From contig CM035806.1 in assembly GCA_020466095.1 (NCBI GenBank), forward strand, positions 10,009,224 through 10,073,223: a DNA stretch of 64,000 bases, written 5' to 3'. This DNA comes from Chlorops oryzae (lineage: Eukaryota > Arthropoda > Insecta > Diptera > Chloropidae). Below the pieces are notes generated by a model. The model did not search any database, had not been told where the DNA came from, and saw only the letters and a program-made list of their open reading frames with translations. Both the position numbers and the translations under genes were made by a program. Below are positions 33,363 through 45,856 of this stretch, piece by piece. Numbering within the stretch: the first letter of the stretch is position 1; every line of letters starts with the position of its first letter.

Positions 33363-33953
33363 TAGTGTTGAAACAAAATGAGTAAATACTACTTGATATC
33401 GAATACTTTTAGTCGATACTGAGTATATTTTGTACTCAATACTTACCACCAAGTATTTTCGCGGTATCGATACTTTAATGTCGGTATTTACTCATAATAT
33501 TTTTCCTTGTATTAGTGATATAATTTGGGGGGTTTTTCCCTTTTTTAGGGACTTTTTCGATATCATTTTGAAATGGATTTTTCGTAACCATTTTCCTAGG
33601 AAGGGAATCGGATTTTTATAAAATGTCTTAAGGTTAAACCTGCGCCAAATTATTGGCAGCACTGACAAGAAACAGTAATTCAAAAAGAAATGGCCAAGTC
33701 TAACGTCTGTATCCATGTTACGCGCTTGGATTCGACAAGTGCAAAGTGCCGTATTTGTTTTAAAACATTGAAGTATTGTACTACCTGGGTTATGATGTGT
33801 AAATACCAAGAGTCATAAAAATTTGCTTAATCTTGAGCAAGTACTACCTAGTATCGATAATTTTGGTTCGGTATTTTAGTGGTATCGATACTTGATCTCG
33901 ATACATTAAATGAGTACTAGTATCGATACTTTCATGGTATCGTTTCAACACTA
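33363..33953. mobile_element. hAT element, exact 8-bp TSD, TATCGATA-rich
   Basis: It starts TAGTGTTGAAAC, ends GTTTCAACACTA, and is flanked by GTCCGCAG (33355-33362 and 33954-33961). TATCGATAC/GTATCGATA motifs cluster near both ends (about 33463, 33852, 33882, 33920). It carries a BED-finger relic. It is 591 bp. Confidence 0.9.
33690..33818 (+). pseudogene. BED zinc-finger fragment in hAT element
   Basis: The short frame MAKSNVCIHVTRLDSTSAKC continues with RICFKTLKYC. The C-x-x-C pair (CRIC), the upstream aromatic/hydrophobic positions and the T-x-K-Y motif fit the N-terminal half of a hAT-transposase BED finger. The distal His pair is lost; the frame stops after 42 residues. Confidence 0.55.
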
Positions 33954-34600
33954 GTCCGCAGGGAATGTTTAGAATCGGGCTGTATATATCCAAGTACCTA
34001 TATTATAGAAATACCATATTTTAGGAAAAAGGATCGCCGATAAAGCATTGCTCGTTTAAAATTGCTCCCTTTAAGTATGTGCGTTTATGGCGGCGTCTAT
34101 ATACGGAGAATACTACATATTGCAGTCAGATATTAAATCTGAATTGAAATGTCTCAAAAAAATTGAGTAGAACATCGCCGGGTACCAATTTTCTTAAATT
34201 CCCTCAAAATTCCACTCTCACTTGTCATGCTTTTTTTTATTGTTTTTTGTTTTTAATATTTCATGTGACTCGGAAGGTGCGTCGTTTTTATTTTTTTGGC
34301 AGTTTCTTTTGTCTTCATTTCGAAAATGATTATTTTACGTTTATTTTTTAGCTTATCAATATTTTGCGCGTTATTGTTATCGTCACCCATTTCATTTCAT
34401 AATTTCTTCTTTGTTTGTTTGCTTTTGTTTTTTTTTTTTTTTTTTGTCTTTAACTTTTGTTCGGTTTAAGTACAAAAAAAAAAAAAAACATAATAAAACA
34501 ACAACAGTTTAATTTGTTCTCGATAAAAATTGATGTCAAGTTCTGGAACTTTCAATGTTAACCCTTTAACAGTTTCAGTGGTTTAATAACAATGCTTGTT

Positions 34601-34808
34601 ATGGTTGGTTGGTTGGTGTGGCTGCCACCATGAAGGGTGACACACTTAGGCCTCACATGGGCCAGTTGTGATATGTACCTACCATGAAAAATGGGAAACC
34701 GAAGAAGAACAGAAACAGAAATAGCGACACAATTAACATCCGCATCCTAGCTGGGAGTTGAACCCAGAGTCTCTCCCATTGCAACTAATGCGACCACGGT
34801 AGTCGACT
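34601..34808 (-). mobile_element. tRNA-derived SINE with 10-bp TSD
   Basis: The direct repeats are AATGCTTGTT (34591-34600) and AATGATTGTT (34809-34818). The minus strand begins with a partial tRNA-like head (B box GGTTCAACTCCC, then AGCTAGGATG), continues with TTTCTGTTTCTGTTC and CATGTGAGGCCTAAGTGTG, and ends GTGGCAGCCACACC(AACC)n. Confidence 0.75.
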
Positions 34809-34818
34809 AATGATTGTT

Positions 34819-37199
34819 TTATCATAGACCGCCAATTTTCGAACCGTTCTTTTTATCAAAATGGACCTCACGTTCCTTCTAAGGATGTTCATATGTATCT
34901 TTTTGAAATGGAAAAAATCAGAATGCGATGCTATTGTGAGAAGAAAGCTCATTAATTCTCAAAAAAAAAAAAAAAAAAAAAAACACCAATGGGGATAGAT
35001 GAAAGGGAAATGCATGCATCTCCTCTCAAAATCGCCCGTTGAAGAGAATCTCCGCCAAGTTATGGGATCCAGTCGGCAATTCCTTCTTGCATTAATATGT
35101 TCTATGAATTAATTGATGACAGAAGTGAAAAATGTAAGGACGAAACAATGCATGAGTAGACATGAACAAATTCGGCGATAATGGACCGAAAGGTTTTTCA
35201 GACAGATAGCGGGCAGACGAAGGAAGCTTTTTTCGCAAAGCAGATTCGGGCTGACTTATACAGTCAATCAAGTTTGATGAACCGGAAAAGTAAGGTGAAA
35301 TAAGTTTAAGCCGTTTTTTTTTTCCCCCCAGAAAGGATTGAATTTTTATATGAATAAACATAAATTTTGAGAAGTGCTTTCGAAGGGTCGATCATGCAGC
35401 GTCGGAAAATTTGCGAAGCTCCATGAGTACCACTAATATTTTGGAGCTGATGTGCAGTGATAACAGCACATCATGTTCAAAACTATCGATATTTCGATGA
35501 AAACGTTGGACTGCATACCGATGTAATGCGTAATCTAGTGCGTGATTTAGCTTAAATCACGCCAGATAGCGTGATTTAGTTTGACAGTTTTTTAATGGGT
35601 AAATACGTGATTTAGCTCGAAATCACGAATGAATGCTAAATCACGTGATTTAGGCTGAATATGTATGTATGTATGTGTGAAAAGCTTATTAGAATAAAAC
35701 ACCATCTCTGCGTGTTTTAACTCTTAAAACACGAAAGCACACAATGTGGAAACATGGTATAACATCCTTCAAAGAAGTTCTAACCTTATCTGTTTTTCAA
35801 GGCCATTATATTTCCGTTATTCTTTTCTTTTTGCAAACTGTTGTCGTTTATTTTTTCCCCGTGTTCGTGCTTTTATTGTATTTGTTTTTCGTTTTCTTTT
35901 TTTTTTTTTTCTTCTTATTCTCTTTGCTTAAGTTCAGTTAATAGTCAACACCTGGAAAATCTTCGGAGAATTAGTGATGTTGAAAATTCTGTTGTTTTGC
36001 TCTTCTTCTTCATATTTATTAAGCTTCAATATGAACCGATGAGGCATGCACGCTTGACAGCATATGTGTAGGGACATATGTATGTGTGCGCGTTTGCGTG
36101 CCTGTGTGTGTGTGTGTGTGTATGGTTGAATGCGTGTGATTTTATGATTACATTTTAGCACGTTTCATTTTTGCGCAGCAGAATTTCACGGTTTCTAAAA
36201 TGTTTCAAAACAAATAAACAAAAACACCATATTTTTGTACACATATGCATATGTATGTATGTTTTCATGCACGTAGCTACATTAATGTGTGCAAACAAAC
36301 CTACGAGCATGTGTGTTTATCGAAGAAAAGACAAAATTGATTTTGAATCGAGGACGCGTGTCTAATCGTATCGCAAACAAGTAAAAACGTTTATGTCCGC
36401 TACAGGAAATGAATTCAGAGCAACGAAGAGATTTTTCTTCGAATCCGCGAAACGATCAAAACGCACGTTCACTTTCCGTTATAGCAAATATACATAGCAT
36501 TTAGCATTTTCCATTTTCATCCATTCAATTGTAACGATGCCCTCTAGTAGTAATTGGGTCAATTCGTTAAAGGCAGCTAGTGCTTTCACCAGAACTCAAG
36601 AACTAGTACAAACCGGGTTGGTGTTTCGTATAGGGATCCGACATGCTCAGATGGTTTATTTGACGCAGGCTTATCAGCATATACATATGTATAACTATAT
36701 ATGTCACTCAGGAGCCGTTTCTATTTTGGCTCTTTTCAACACGGTTTTGGGTACCCACCAAAATTAGCATTTTTCACTTAGGTACTCACCAAAAGTATTT
36801 CTCTCTCGCTCTTTTTTTTGCCTGCCGAGTAACATCTCTTTCTAACTGGCGCGAAATGTCCCGCGCAATATCTATGGGAGTGGCATATATGGTTATATAT
36901 AATAGTGGTACTATTGCAGCTTCGCAAATGCCTTCGCAACTTTTCCCATCGTAAATTTTCGTATAAATTTTGATAGTTGTGTGACAAATTTCAAATTTCC
37001 CACAATTTGCACAATGTGTGCTTAGAGCAGTTTCACTCACAAATATTAGAGCTGTAAAAATGCTAAAATTTACAATATATTCGAGTGTATTCGTTATTTT
37101 TCTACAAGTAATCGTTACTAAGTACTCGTTAATATGACCTAGTCATTTTATTTTGAACTGCATTGTTCGCGAACTAATGCTGTTGCACGAATAACTCAA
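34819..37199. other. Stretch without recognised gene
   Basis: A small foldback cluster of CGTGATTTAG/CTAAATCACG words lies at 35535-35655. Microsatellites include a GTGTGT run at 36104-36121. Short Phe-rich frames at 35744-36071 are composition artefacts. Part of 36560-36620 recalls the long repeat family. Confidence 0.4.
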
Positions 37200-37838
37200 T
37201 AGTGGTATTCAAGCAGGTACGCAAAATTTGCGCCCTCGGAAATTTCGAGTACTCGCAAATTATCAGTAGAATCTCGCAAAAGTATACCGCTCGAATGAGT
37301 AAACGCTTGGTTAAGTTAATCGAATTTCAGCGCCCACGTAGCGTTCTAAGTTAATTTTAGCGTATAACTTTTCTGAGCGTAATTTTTCTCTTTTCGCTAT
37401 TTTTTTATTAAATCACCCCTATTTCGTGTGTATTCACGTGGAATAGCGAAGAAACAATAATACAGACTAACGCATATCATAACGGTACAGTTTAAGTGAC
37501 AAATTCGATTTGAAGCTGCAGCCTTATTGTGATATAGGAGTTGCTTGAAAAAAATGAGTTAAACTACTATCTGTGTAAAACTGATTTAAAATAAAAACTT
37601 TAAATAAAATAAGCATGTAATGTTTGCATAAACAGTATTTTTATGCACGTAGTCTCTATTTCATTATTTTTTCGATTTTGAAAGACATTTGGACCAAAGT
37701 TAATAATGTCGCAAAAGTTGATTACCCCTGGCAAATCGATTAACTTTTGCGAGATGCTACTTATTTTATAAGGGTCGTTCAAGCAATAGTAAAAAATTTG
37801 CACATAGCTATTTCCGAGTCCGCTTGAATACACCACTA
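37200..37838. mobile_element. hAT-like element, relative of 14721
   Basis: It starts TAGTGGTATTCAAGCAGG and ends CGCTTGAATACACCACTA, 639 bp. GCAAAATTTGCG-like words flank the start. No clear 8-bp duplication, so it may be two partial copies. Confidence 0.4.
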
Positions 37839-38053
37839 ATGTTGATAAAGTATACAAAACTCTAGCAAGCTCTTTGAATCTTCACCCAGTATTTAGGTAT
37901 CAAATATTATATCAACTCAACTCACTCTGCTGCCATACCGTTTTGCGGACCCATTATGTATACATACATATTAGTACTTAATTACTCCGGCAACCATCAG
38001 CTGGTATGTGTGCAAAAGTAAGTACCCAGAAAAAATCGTAACCATATGTTGCG

Positions 38054-38509
38054 CAGTGCTCGGACTTCTACTACTTTAGTGGTAGATCTACCACTTTTTT
38101 TGCTTTCTACCACTTCTACCACGCTAGTTCCAAATCTACCACCTTTTTTTAAAAATTATTTATGCATTTGTTTTATTTATTTAATGATCATTTCGAATAA
38201 TTAAGAGCATAAAAAATGTAGTTCAATGTTATGTATTATTGAAAAATATGTTGACAGCTTCCTATTGTCAATAATGTTGTCAAGAATGGCAGTATTGGCG
38301 CTTAACGACATCTAATAAATATTGACAAATTTTTTTATAATAAGAGAAAATACCTAAAAACTTGTAAGTTTCTCAATTTTCTACATGATCAGATGTGATA
38401 AATTTTATTATTATTTAAAAAAATTTTAAATCTACCACTTTTTATATAAATCTACCACATTTTCTTTTTAAAATCTACCACCTTTAAAAATTTTCAAGTC
38501 CGAGCACTG
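38054..38509. mobile_element. hAT MITE, exact 8-bp TSD
   Basis: It starts CAGTGCTCGGACTT, ends AAGTCCGAGCACTG, and is flanked by ATGTTGCG (38046-38053 and 38510-38517). Many subterminal TCTACCAC words lie at both ends, as expected for hAT transposase-binding repeats. It is 456 bp with no coding frame. Confidence 0.9.
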
Positions 38510-38517
38510 ATGTTGCG

Positions 38518-41500
38518 GTATTTTCTTCGTATACAGCAATGTTGATGGAAAAAATGTTGCGCACACCCAGCCTACATGTAGCAACCATCTTTTTCTGTTG
38601 CGCGAATCTGTGCATACATACATAGGTGCGTCTCTTATTGGCACATTGAATGTATCTGAAAATGTCGCAGTACTTGTAACTAGTTAATACCATGTTATTA
38701 GCAAGAAAAGATATGGAAATCATTTTAGTTTCATAATATTAATTCAATACTTGCGAATGTGACTTGCACTCCGGATATAAGCATTCTCCGCTTATATTTA
38801 CGCGAATTTGTGTCATTTGCCTTAAACTTTCATACGAAAATCTCCGCTAATAAGCACTCCTCACTTATAAGCATTATTTTTCGAGCATTTGGCACGGTGC
38901 TTATAGCCAAAGCTGAATACATTGCCAGGGGTATAAAGAAGAACTGGCACTGGTGCAGTTGGAACTAGTAAAACGCTAGAGTTGAACGAATCGCAATTCC
39001 TACAGGGTAAATACTGGTATTTTGAAACGGTCACACGATTTAATAACCGATTGGCCTAAAAATATGCAACAATTTTTTTTTTAATTTTTTTTCAGCACAT
39101 ACCCTGCTTTAATTCATAATACTCTCAAACTGATCCGCGACTTGCCACAAAAGCACCAGCCCTGGTCCCTCTTTCTGTTTGTATGAAAATTGAGTCAATT
39201 GATTTGTTTTTGTTTTGATATTTACTCAAGAACTCAATTGCCATTGGAACATAATTCATTCAGCATAAAAATCTTCAAAAAATAGAATGAATTAGGCCCT
39301 CCTTTCGACTAGGCTTTCGATCAATTTTCATAGAGCAGATTTTATTTATTTTTGAGTAGTCGATTGAACCAGATGCACAATTTAAACTCGTGATCACTTT
39401 GCAGCTTTGAATTAACGAGAGTCGACTGTACTGCATTGAGCTCATTGAAACAAAAAAAAAAAAAAAAAATAAAAAATTTAAAATAAAAATACAAAAACCA
39501 AAAATTCCCCCTTTTAAGGCTCCAAACAAATTCCAATGCAATTAGTTGAGAAAAAGCAATTTACTTTTATCGCTCTATTAGTAGGTGAATCCCATTTTTT
39601 CAGCTTGTAATTAACGAAGCTACTGATTTAAGATAATAGAAAAAAAATTGTGGAAAAAAAGCTTAAAAATAATAATAAAATAACACTAAAATTTTATAGA
39701 TTTTAACCACTGTAAGAAGACACTCAAAACGCATTAAATGGACATTTAAAATAGCTTGGAGAAGCCATCACGTAAATTTGCAATTGCCTCCAAAAATTTC
39801 GCATTTTTATGACGAAAAATGAAAAAATGAAAAAATCGAAATGAAAGAGCAGAGAGGTATATAATGGAAATGTAATTTCTGATAAATTTCGGGTCTCACC
39901 CCACCCCACGAAAAAGATGCTGTGATGCTGCCAGCTGTGAGCGAGGAAATTATAGACAAATTTGATTGGGAAGTCAATTCAGATGTCGCCACGAAGGTGT
40001 TGGCTTCGAAACGAATAAACCAAATACCAACGGTAAAAAAAATAAATAAAAATAAAAAAAATAGACATAAAAAAGAAACAGCCATTTCTTGAATAAACTG
40101 CACAGTTTTATCTACTGCATTGCATATAAATTTAAATCTGCGTTCATTCAAATAGGAGTGCTGCCGAGCGATCATAAATTAAGCTAAAAAAGAAAATCAA
40201 ACTGCAAAATCGTAAAATTCAATATAATCATTAGGTTATTTAAGATTTTTCTTCTTCGATTTTTGAGCTTTAATTTAACGGTTATTATTAATTTTTATTT
40301 TTTTGCTTTTTTTTATCTGAATGGAATAGATGGTTTGGTGTCGGTGGTATTCGGAATTGAAATTGATTTCCGTCGATCTTTATGATTATTGAAAATCTTA
40401 CTGAAAGTTTTTCCAATACGTGTAGGCTCTTATGTGTTACGTCACACCAGATTCTACCTAAAGAAAAAAATAAAAATCGGAACTCCGATTTTGGACACGT
40501 CCAGCTTATGGGTTGCGTTAGTTTTGTGCGGATTTTGTAACACTTAGAACCATGCTCCACAGGTGTGGATATAAGATGCACATACATATATACAGTAGAG
40601 TCTGGATAGCATGTTAATGCTATCGAGATTGTTCGCTCAATCGAAGCTCAATTTTTGTATGTTTCATTTTGCTTTATGTGATTAAAAATCCGTTTTAAAG
40701 TCAAATTTCAATCAACCTTTCTTAGTTGTTCATGATTGACATTCGCCCTAAATTTGGTTATGATTAAAATAGCAGACACTCTAGATCTCGAAATCCTTGA
40801 TCTTTTGTTAGTGCTACGAGAAGCCGGCGAAATTATTGCCACTCAATTTTGCAAGACTTTGTATGACAGTGAGCAAGAAAAATTTAATTACTTATTCAAC
40901 ACAGCAAAAATCACATGAGAAGAGAAGCTACCCGAACAAGATAAAAACGATCTATCTTAGATCTTCGATCGGCGATATGCGATCGTCGATCTGAAGAGGA
41001 CGCGTGCCAATTAATTGAAAATTTATTGCCGCCGATTTCAAAACAAGTTAAATGTCAAAATCTTTAAATCGTAAAAGTCCTAAAATCGTGTTTAGAATGG
41101 AGCACGAAGAGCAAAAAAAAAAAAAAAAAAAAAAAAAAAGACAAAAATAAGAGGAAAATCAAAACGAAAAGATACGCGCAAACAGAGAAAAAGACCAAAA
41201 TGAACAATGATAAAATTCAAAACCCATTGAGGCGCTGAAAAACTGCCGGGCCGAATAATATTGTGAATGGGAATCAACCGAAATGTTAAGTGCTTTTCAC
41301 ATTTCGTGTTTATCGCCCAAAGGCGATTTGCTAAGCTCAATTATTGCAAAGTTTAAATATCAGCAGCGGCTGCCAAAGTGCCTGTCCGTCTGTCAGTCAT
41401 TTGGTTCGTCTGCCTCTAGCTCTCTTCAAATCATTGAAGCATCACTCTGCTGCGTCTCAATCCGTCTCGATCGGTTCAGTTCAGTTCGATTCAACTTGGT

Positions 41501-41887
41501 CGGGTACTTCTCGATACAATTTCGTTGCCCATCGCTTATTGTTACCTTTTCTTGAGCGTCATCCAAAAAAAACATCGTATACTGCTATGATTATAATTGT
41601 TGCCCTCCTAGTCCCAGCCTCCAAATTCGTTCAATGATCGTTGTGGCAGGTTATTTTAGAAATTATCGAATGCAATTTATTGTGTGTCTATAATTCATTT
41701 GGTCGCTGAATGACCCAACGATATTTCAAGGAACTATGTGAATTGTCTTAGCTAAAAAACAAAGCTAGCAATAATAATAGTAAAAAAAAAAAATAATAAT
41801 AAAAATAGTAATAATAAGCAAAAAAAAATGATGCTTAAAATCTCTCCTTCAAATTAAGAAAATATATCTCAGATATGATGATTGACT
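38518..41887. other. Stretch with eroded repeats, no recognised gene
   Basis: At 39105-39190 lies a degraded relative of the long repeat (ACTCTCAAACTGATCCGCGA). At about 40593 lies a single pogo-like end, TACAGTAGAGTCTGGATAGC. A runs lie at 39450-39470 and 41115-41139. The 60-residue frame at 40736 has no recognisable motif. Confidence 0.4.
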
Positions 41888-42082
41888 GTATGATACAAAG
41901 AGAGCAAGATAGCGCCACTTCGGGTACCGCTATTTTGTAGCATTAGCATTGTTGTTGTTTCCCATGCTAAAGTATAGTTGTGACGTTGGGCTTAACATGC
42001 AAAACAACAACAACGAAGTTCTCATTTTGTATTTGTGACATCTTCGGGCTGAAGTGGCGCTATCTTGTTTTCTTGTATCATG
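41888..42082. mobile_element. P-element-like MITE, copy 2
   Basis: The ends (G)TATGATACAAAGAGAGCAAG and GTTTTCTTGTATCATG match the copy at 16296. GATTGACT flanks both sides (41880-41887 and 42083-42090). GTTGTTGTTTCCCATGCT is also shared with copy 1. It is 195 bp. Confidence 0.7.
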
Positions 42083-42107
42083 GATTGACTGTATATGGTT
42101 CAAGGGC

Positions 42108-43017
42108 TAGAGCTGGAGAAACAATCGATAGCACAATCGATACTGTTGATGGTTTCAAACTATCGTCAACATCGATGGTTTTTGAAAACCATTTTTGAAA
42201 TCGATAGTTTTGATTCATTGACATTTACTTTTTGGCTTTGTGAAGGCGGTGCTGGCGGTAACAGAGAAGACTTTCTTCTTTAGGAATGGACCGATTCCTA
42301 AAAATGCCCTTATTTCGATTATTGCGAATGTCGCTCGAAAATTCAACATTCTATCAATAAAATTATCGATAATTATCGTTTCCGATAACCAAAATCATCA
42401 ATTATTGAACCTATAGATTTTTGAATCTATCGATTATTGATTATATCGATTGTGGAAACAATCGATTATTGAAACTAGATTATCGAAACCATCATGTGTT
42501 TAGAAAATCGATTATTGAACCTATCGATTACGGAAGATATCGATTATTGAACCTATAGGTAATTGAAACTATCGATTATTGAACTTATCAATTATTGAAA
42601 CTCGATTATCGTAGCAATCAATTATTTTGAAAATCGATTATTGAACCTATCGATTATTTAGACAATTGATTATTAAACCTAACAATTATGTTTCCCATTT
42701 TTCAAACCAAATGAGAATTATAGGCGTGATATTGTATGATATTATTTCAGAAAGTTTACTTTTACACAATATTTTATTAAATTTAAAGTTTTGTTATAGG
42801 AAGACCATTAATTTTTAAATTTAAAACTTTTAAATGGTGGATATTTAAATGTTAAACAGCTCAAATATGTTTGATTGAAGCCATTAGCAATTTGCAAACG
42901 AAATTAGTAGAAATTTTAAAATATATCTTCCAATAGAAATATCGATTCTATCGATGTTCAGACTATCGACTATTGCGAATACCGATGGTCGCAACTTTCG
43001 ATAGTTCTCCAGCTCTA
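42108..43017. mobile_element. hAT-like element with internal ATCGAT array
   Basis: It starts TAGAGCTGGAGAA and ends TTCTCCAGCTCTA. The flanks TCAAGGGC and TCAAGACT agree only in their first five bases. ATCGAT/TATCGATA motifs are dense throughout, including a tandem array at 42390-42690. Confidence 0.6.
42390..42690. repeat. Degenerate tandem array of ATCGATTATTGAA
   Basis: About 15 imperfect copies of ATCGATTATTGAAC(C/T)T or close variants, some interrupted by a few bases. It sits inside the hAT-like element 42108-43017. Confidence 0.75.
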
Positions 43018-43841
43018 TCAAGACTCTCATATCGCTATTTACCGTTAAGCATTTCGATAATGAAACAAATTTTCGATGCAAGGGAGCAGGGGAAGAGGAA
43101 AAACCTACATAGTCTGTCTCCCTAGCCACAAAAAGTTGTTTCATTATTCAAATGTCTTAACGTGTAAATGGCCTATAGAAATTTAAGTCCTTTACATTGG
43201 AACTATTCCGGAATTTTTTGTTATGCAGACAATTCGATGATGTAAAAAATACCTCGTTCATTTCGCCCAAAGACCAAAAGAAATTGCCGGCAAAGTTGCC
43301 CTAATGTAAAAGGGCACAATATGATTTGTTCTCATATCGAGGGTAGGGATGGCCTGAAGATATCGATACTTAGAAATATCAAGACATTATAAATATCGAC
43401 ACAAAATTTTGGAATGCTATTTTTCATTTCAAATTATCGGATATCGCTACTTAAAATCCAATATCGAATAATTAAATTTTTGGATAATCGCCTGTGTATT
43501 TCGAAGAAAGAGAAGTTTGTCTTTAATGCGACTGGTCATCGAATTGGGCATCCTCTTGTATGCTGTATACTGTTAAACTTAGCTACGTTGATAAACACGG
43601 ATCAAAGAATTTCCTTAAAATTTTAAATGAAAATTTTAAGTAAAATTTTCCTTTATTAAAATCTTAAAATCTGTATTGAAATGCAAATTTTAAGAAATGA
43701 CATGGTTGTATGCACGAACTAATAACCATTGTAAAAAAAATACATAAAGGATTTTGTTCAACAAAAGAATGCAGAATATCACTTCCGATATCACCTCCGA
43801 TCATCGATATATTTTTTTGCTGAAAATGACTTCCTTATGTC

Positions 43842-44390
43842 ATGTTCAGACGGCATTATGAATTAAGTAATTGGCTCCATGAATTACAAATCCGAATTAA
43901 CCCGTTCAGATGAGAGATTCGTAATTCGGTTTTGACGTTTTGTGTGACAAGCAACAACCCAGTCGGAAATTTCACCAATTCCAACGTAATGAAATGTCTC
44001 AATATAAGTAAAAATTTCTTTTGACCATGAAAATTTCTTTGGAAGAAGGGTCTGTTGTAGCCAGCTCTTGTTTTCCATGATATTTTTACTATAACGACAT
44101 TGGAAAGAGCACTAATTGATTTCTTATGTCATGAATGCAATAAATTCCGGCTGGGAGTATTTATTTTCTTCCTGATTCCTTCTTCTGGTTTCGATAAATT
44201 CCGATAAATATTAGGGAAGGCATTGATTTTATCGTAATTCGGATCGTAATTCTAACTGAATTATGTTCGAATGAGGTAATTCGGTTTGTCAAATTTTGTA
44301 TGGCGTACTATGTGCTTCACAACGTGATTCGACTGTGAATTACGAATGGGGGCCGAATTACTTACATAATTCAGGTTGCCGTCTGAACAT
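43842..44390. mobile_element. ATGTTCAGACGGCA palindromic element
   Basis: The left ATGTTCAGACGGCA and right TGCCGTCTGAACAT are perfect (14 bp) and are followed inward by degenerate inverted GTAATTCGG/CCGAATTAC words. It is split by the nested CCC-clan element at 43968-44155. No clear target duplication. Confidence 0.6.
43968..44155. mobile_element. CCC-clan MITE (nested)
   Basis: The ends CCCAGTCGGAAATTT and AAATTCCGGCTGGG give 188 bp, inserted in the palindromic element at 43842-44390. The flanking dinucleotides are AA and AG, so the 2-bp duplication is imperfect here. Confidence 0.65.
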
Positions 44391-45518
44391 AGAATTAACG
44401 TAGACGCACATTATGCAAAAAAAAGGAGCCAAAACAATCCTTCCTGCTTTATACTGAGTTGAGGACTAAACAAAATTAATTTGAAATTCATTGGTTTAAT
44501 CAAGAATCACTTTACAATTGATTCCTGGAGAGTATCTTCCTAGTGACTTATGAGGTTTTTAAAACGATCATTTCAACTTTGATAAGTCGCAGGTTATTTT
44601 GTGTTTTTAGTTGCTGTTAACAGTCACTTTGCTTCCAGTGATGCACTCACGTTTCACATGGGCAGCAACATGACATTGAAAGGTCGATAAAAAATATTAC
44701 TGCATTTTTGGCATAATAAAACCATCGGCAGTCAATTCCATAGTATAGATGAAGTCCCAATCTGAAATCGAAAAGCTCTTCAATCAGATGATACAATGTA
44801 TCGATATATGCCCAAGTAATGCAATCACTAATTTAAAAAATTCGATGGAATAATTATTAATAATAATTTATTATGTTCTTCAAAAAAAAAATGCCAATTA
44901 GTTGAAAACGAATTGCCGATCTTGCTATTTTTTTTTTTTTTTTTTTTTTTTTTTGTTTGTTTTGTCTTTTAATGAAATATGAATCTGAATTGCTTTCGAT
45001 TTCAATTTTGCAACTTTATTTTCATTTTTAATTTAACGATTTTGTTTATAATTTCATAAAAGCAATAAATTGTTGTGCCTACATTGTATGAGACGATTAT
45101 GTAAAATTGACTACTTGCAGAGCATTGACATCATTTAAAAGAAAATCGTATAAACATTTTTCGATAGACCTTAACGATTCGTCATTAAAATCGAAAAACC
45201 ATCGAACAAAAATAACTGAAAATATGCTCGTTAAATTTTTTATTCAATTTTAATAGACATTCTTGAAGTATTTTATTTTCGAAAGTAAGGTCACAGGCGT
45301 TTTTAAAAGTTGGCTTGTTTTAAAGCAAAAAATTCTCGGGCCAAAAATTGCAAAGAATTCAAAAAATTTTCTGTCCAAATCGCCTTACAAAAAAAAAACT
45401 TTCAGAGTTTTTCAAAATCCCAGCAAAGTCAAATTAGAACCATAACCTTGACATTGAATCCAGACATTTATTGGTCTGATAAATGTTGGTGTTGGTGTTG
45501 TTTGATTAAATATCAATA
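44391..45518. other. AT-rich stretch without recognised gene
   Basis: A T run at about 44930-44954. GATAAGTCGCAGGTTATT at 44581 also occurs at about 12600, suggesting a shared eroded repeat. No gene was seen. Confidence 0.4.
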
Positions 45519-45854
45519 CCCAGCCGGAAATGTCCCGGTGAAACAATCAATGATTTCATCATGACATAGAGCCGCGACTCCTCCTGATTGTACACCAACT
45601 TTCTAATGCAATTTACACACAAGCGGCATTGGCAGTCATAAGAGCATATGTCACGAGTTGGTCATCGAAAATGGAGTAGATCTACTCCGTCGTATCGATA
45701 CCTCTATCGATGACAGTGCCATTGGAGTAGCGATGAATAACATTTCCTCTCGATGGCAATGCCATTGCAATCGAAAAGTACACAAATTTTCCCCTTGATA
45801 TCCTTGGTGAAAAAATTAATGAATTGGTCATTTATGAGAAAATTTCCGGCTGGG
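45519..45854. mobile_element. CCC-clan MITE 3 (TSD TA)
   Basis: The ends CCCAGCCGGAAATG and AAATTTCCGGCTGGG are flanked by TA (45517-45518 and 45855-45856). It is the inverted-orientation homologue of 5568-5872, sharing GGAGTAGATCTACTCC and TCACGAGTTGGTCATCGAAA. Confidence 0.75.
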
Positions 45855-45856
45855 TA

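Noticed and set aside
40736..40918. Pogo transposase fragment next to a CAGTAGAGTC end
   Set aside because: The 60-residue frame shows no HTH or DDE motif and only one element end is present.
42390..42690. CRISPR-like array
   Set aside because: The units are contiguous and degenerate without unique spacers, and the DNA is eukaryotic.
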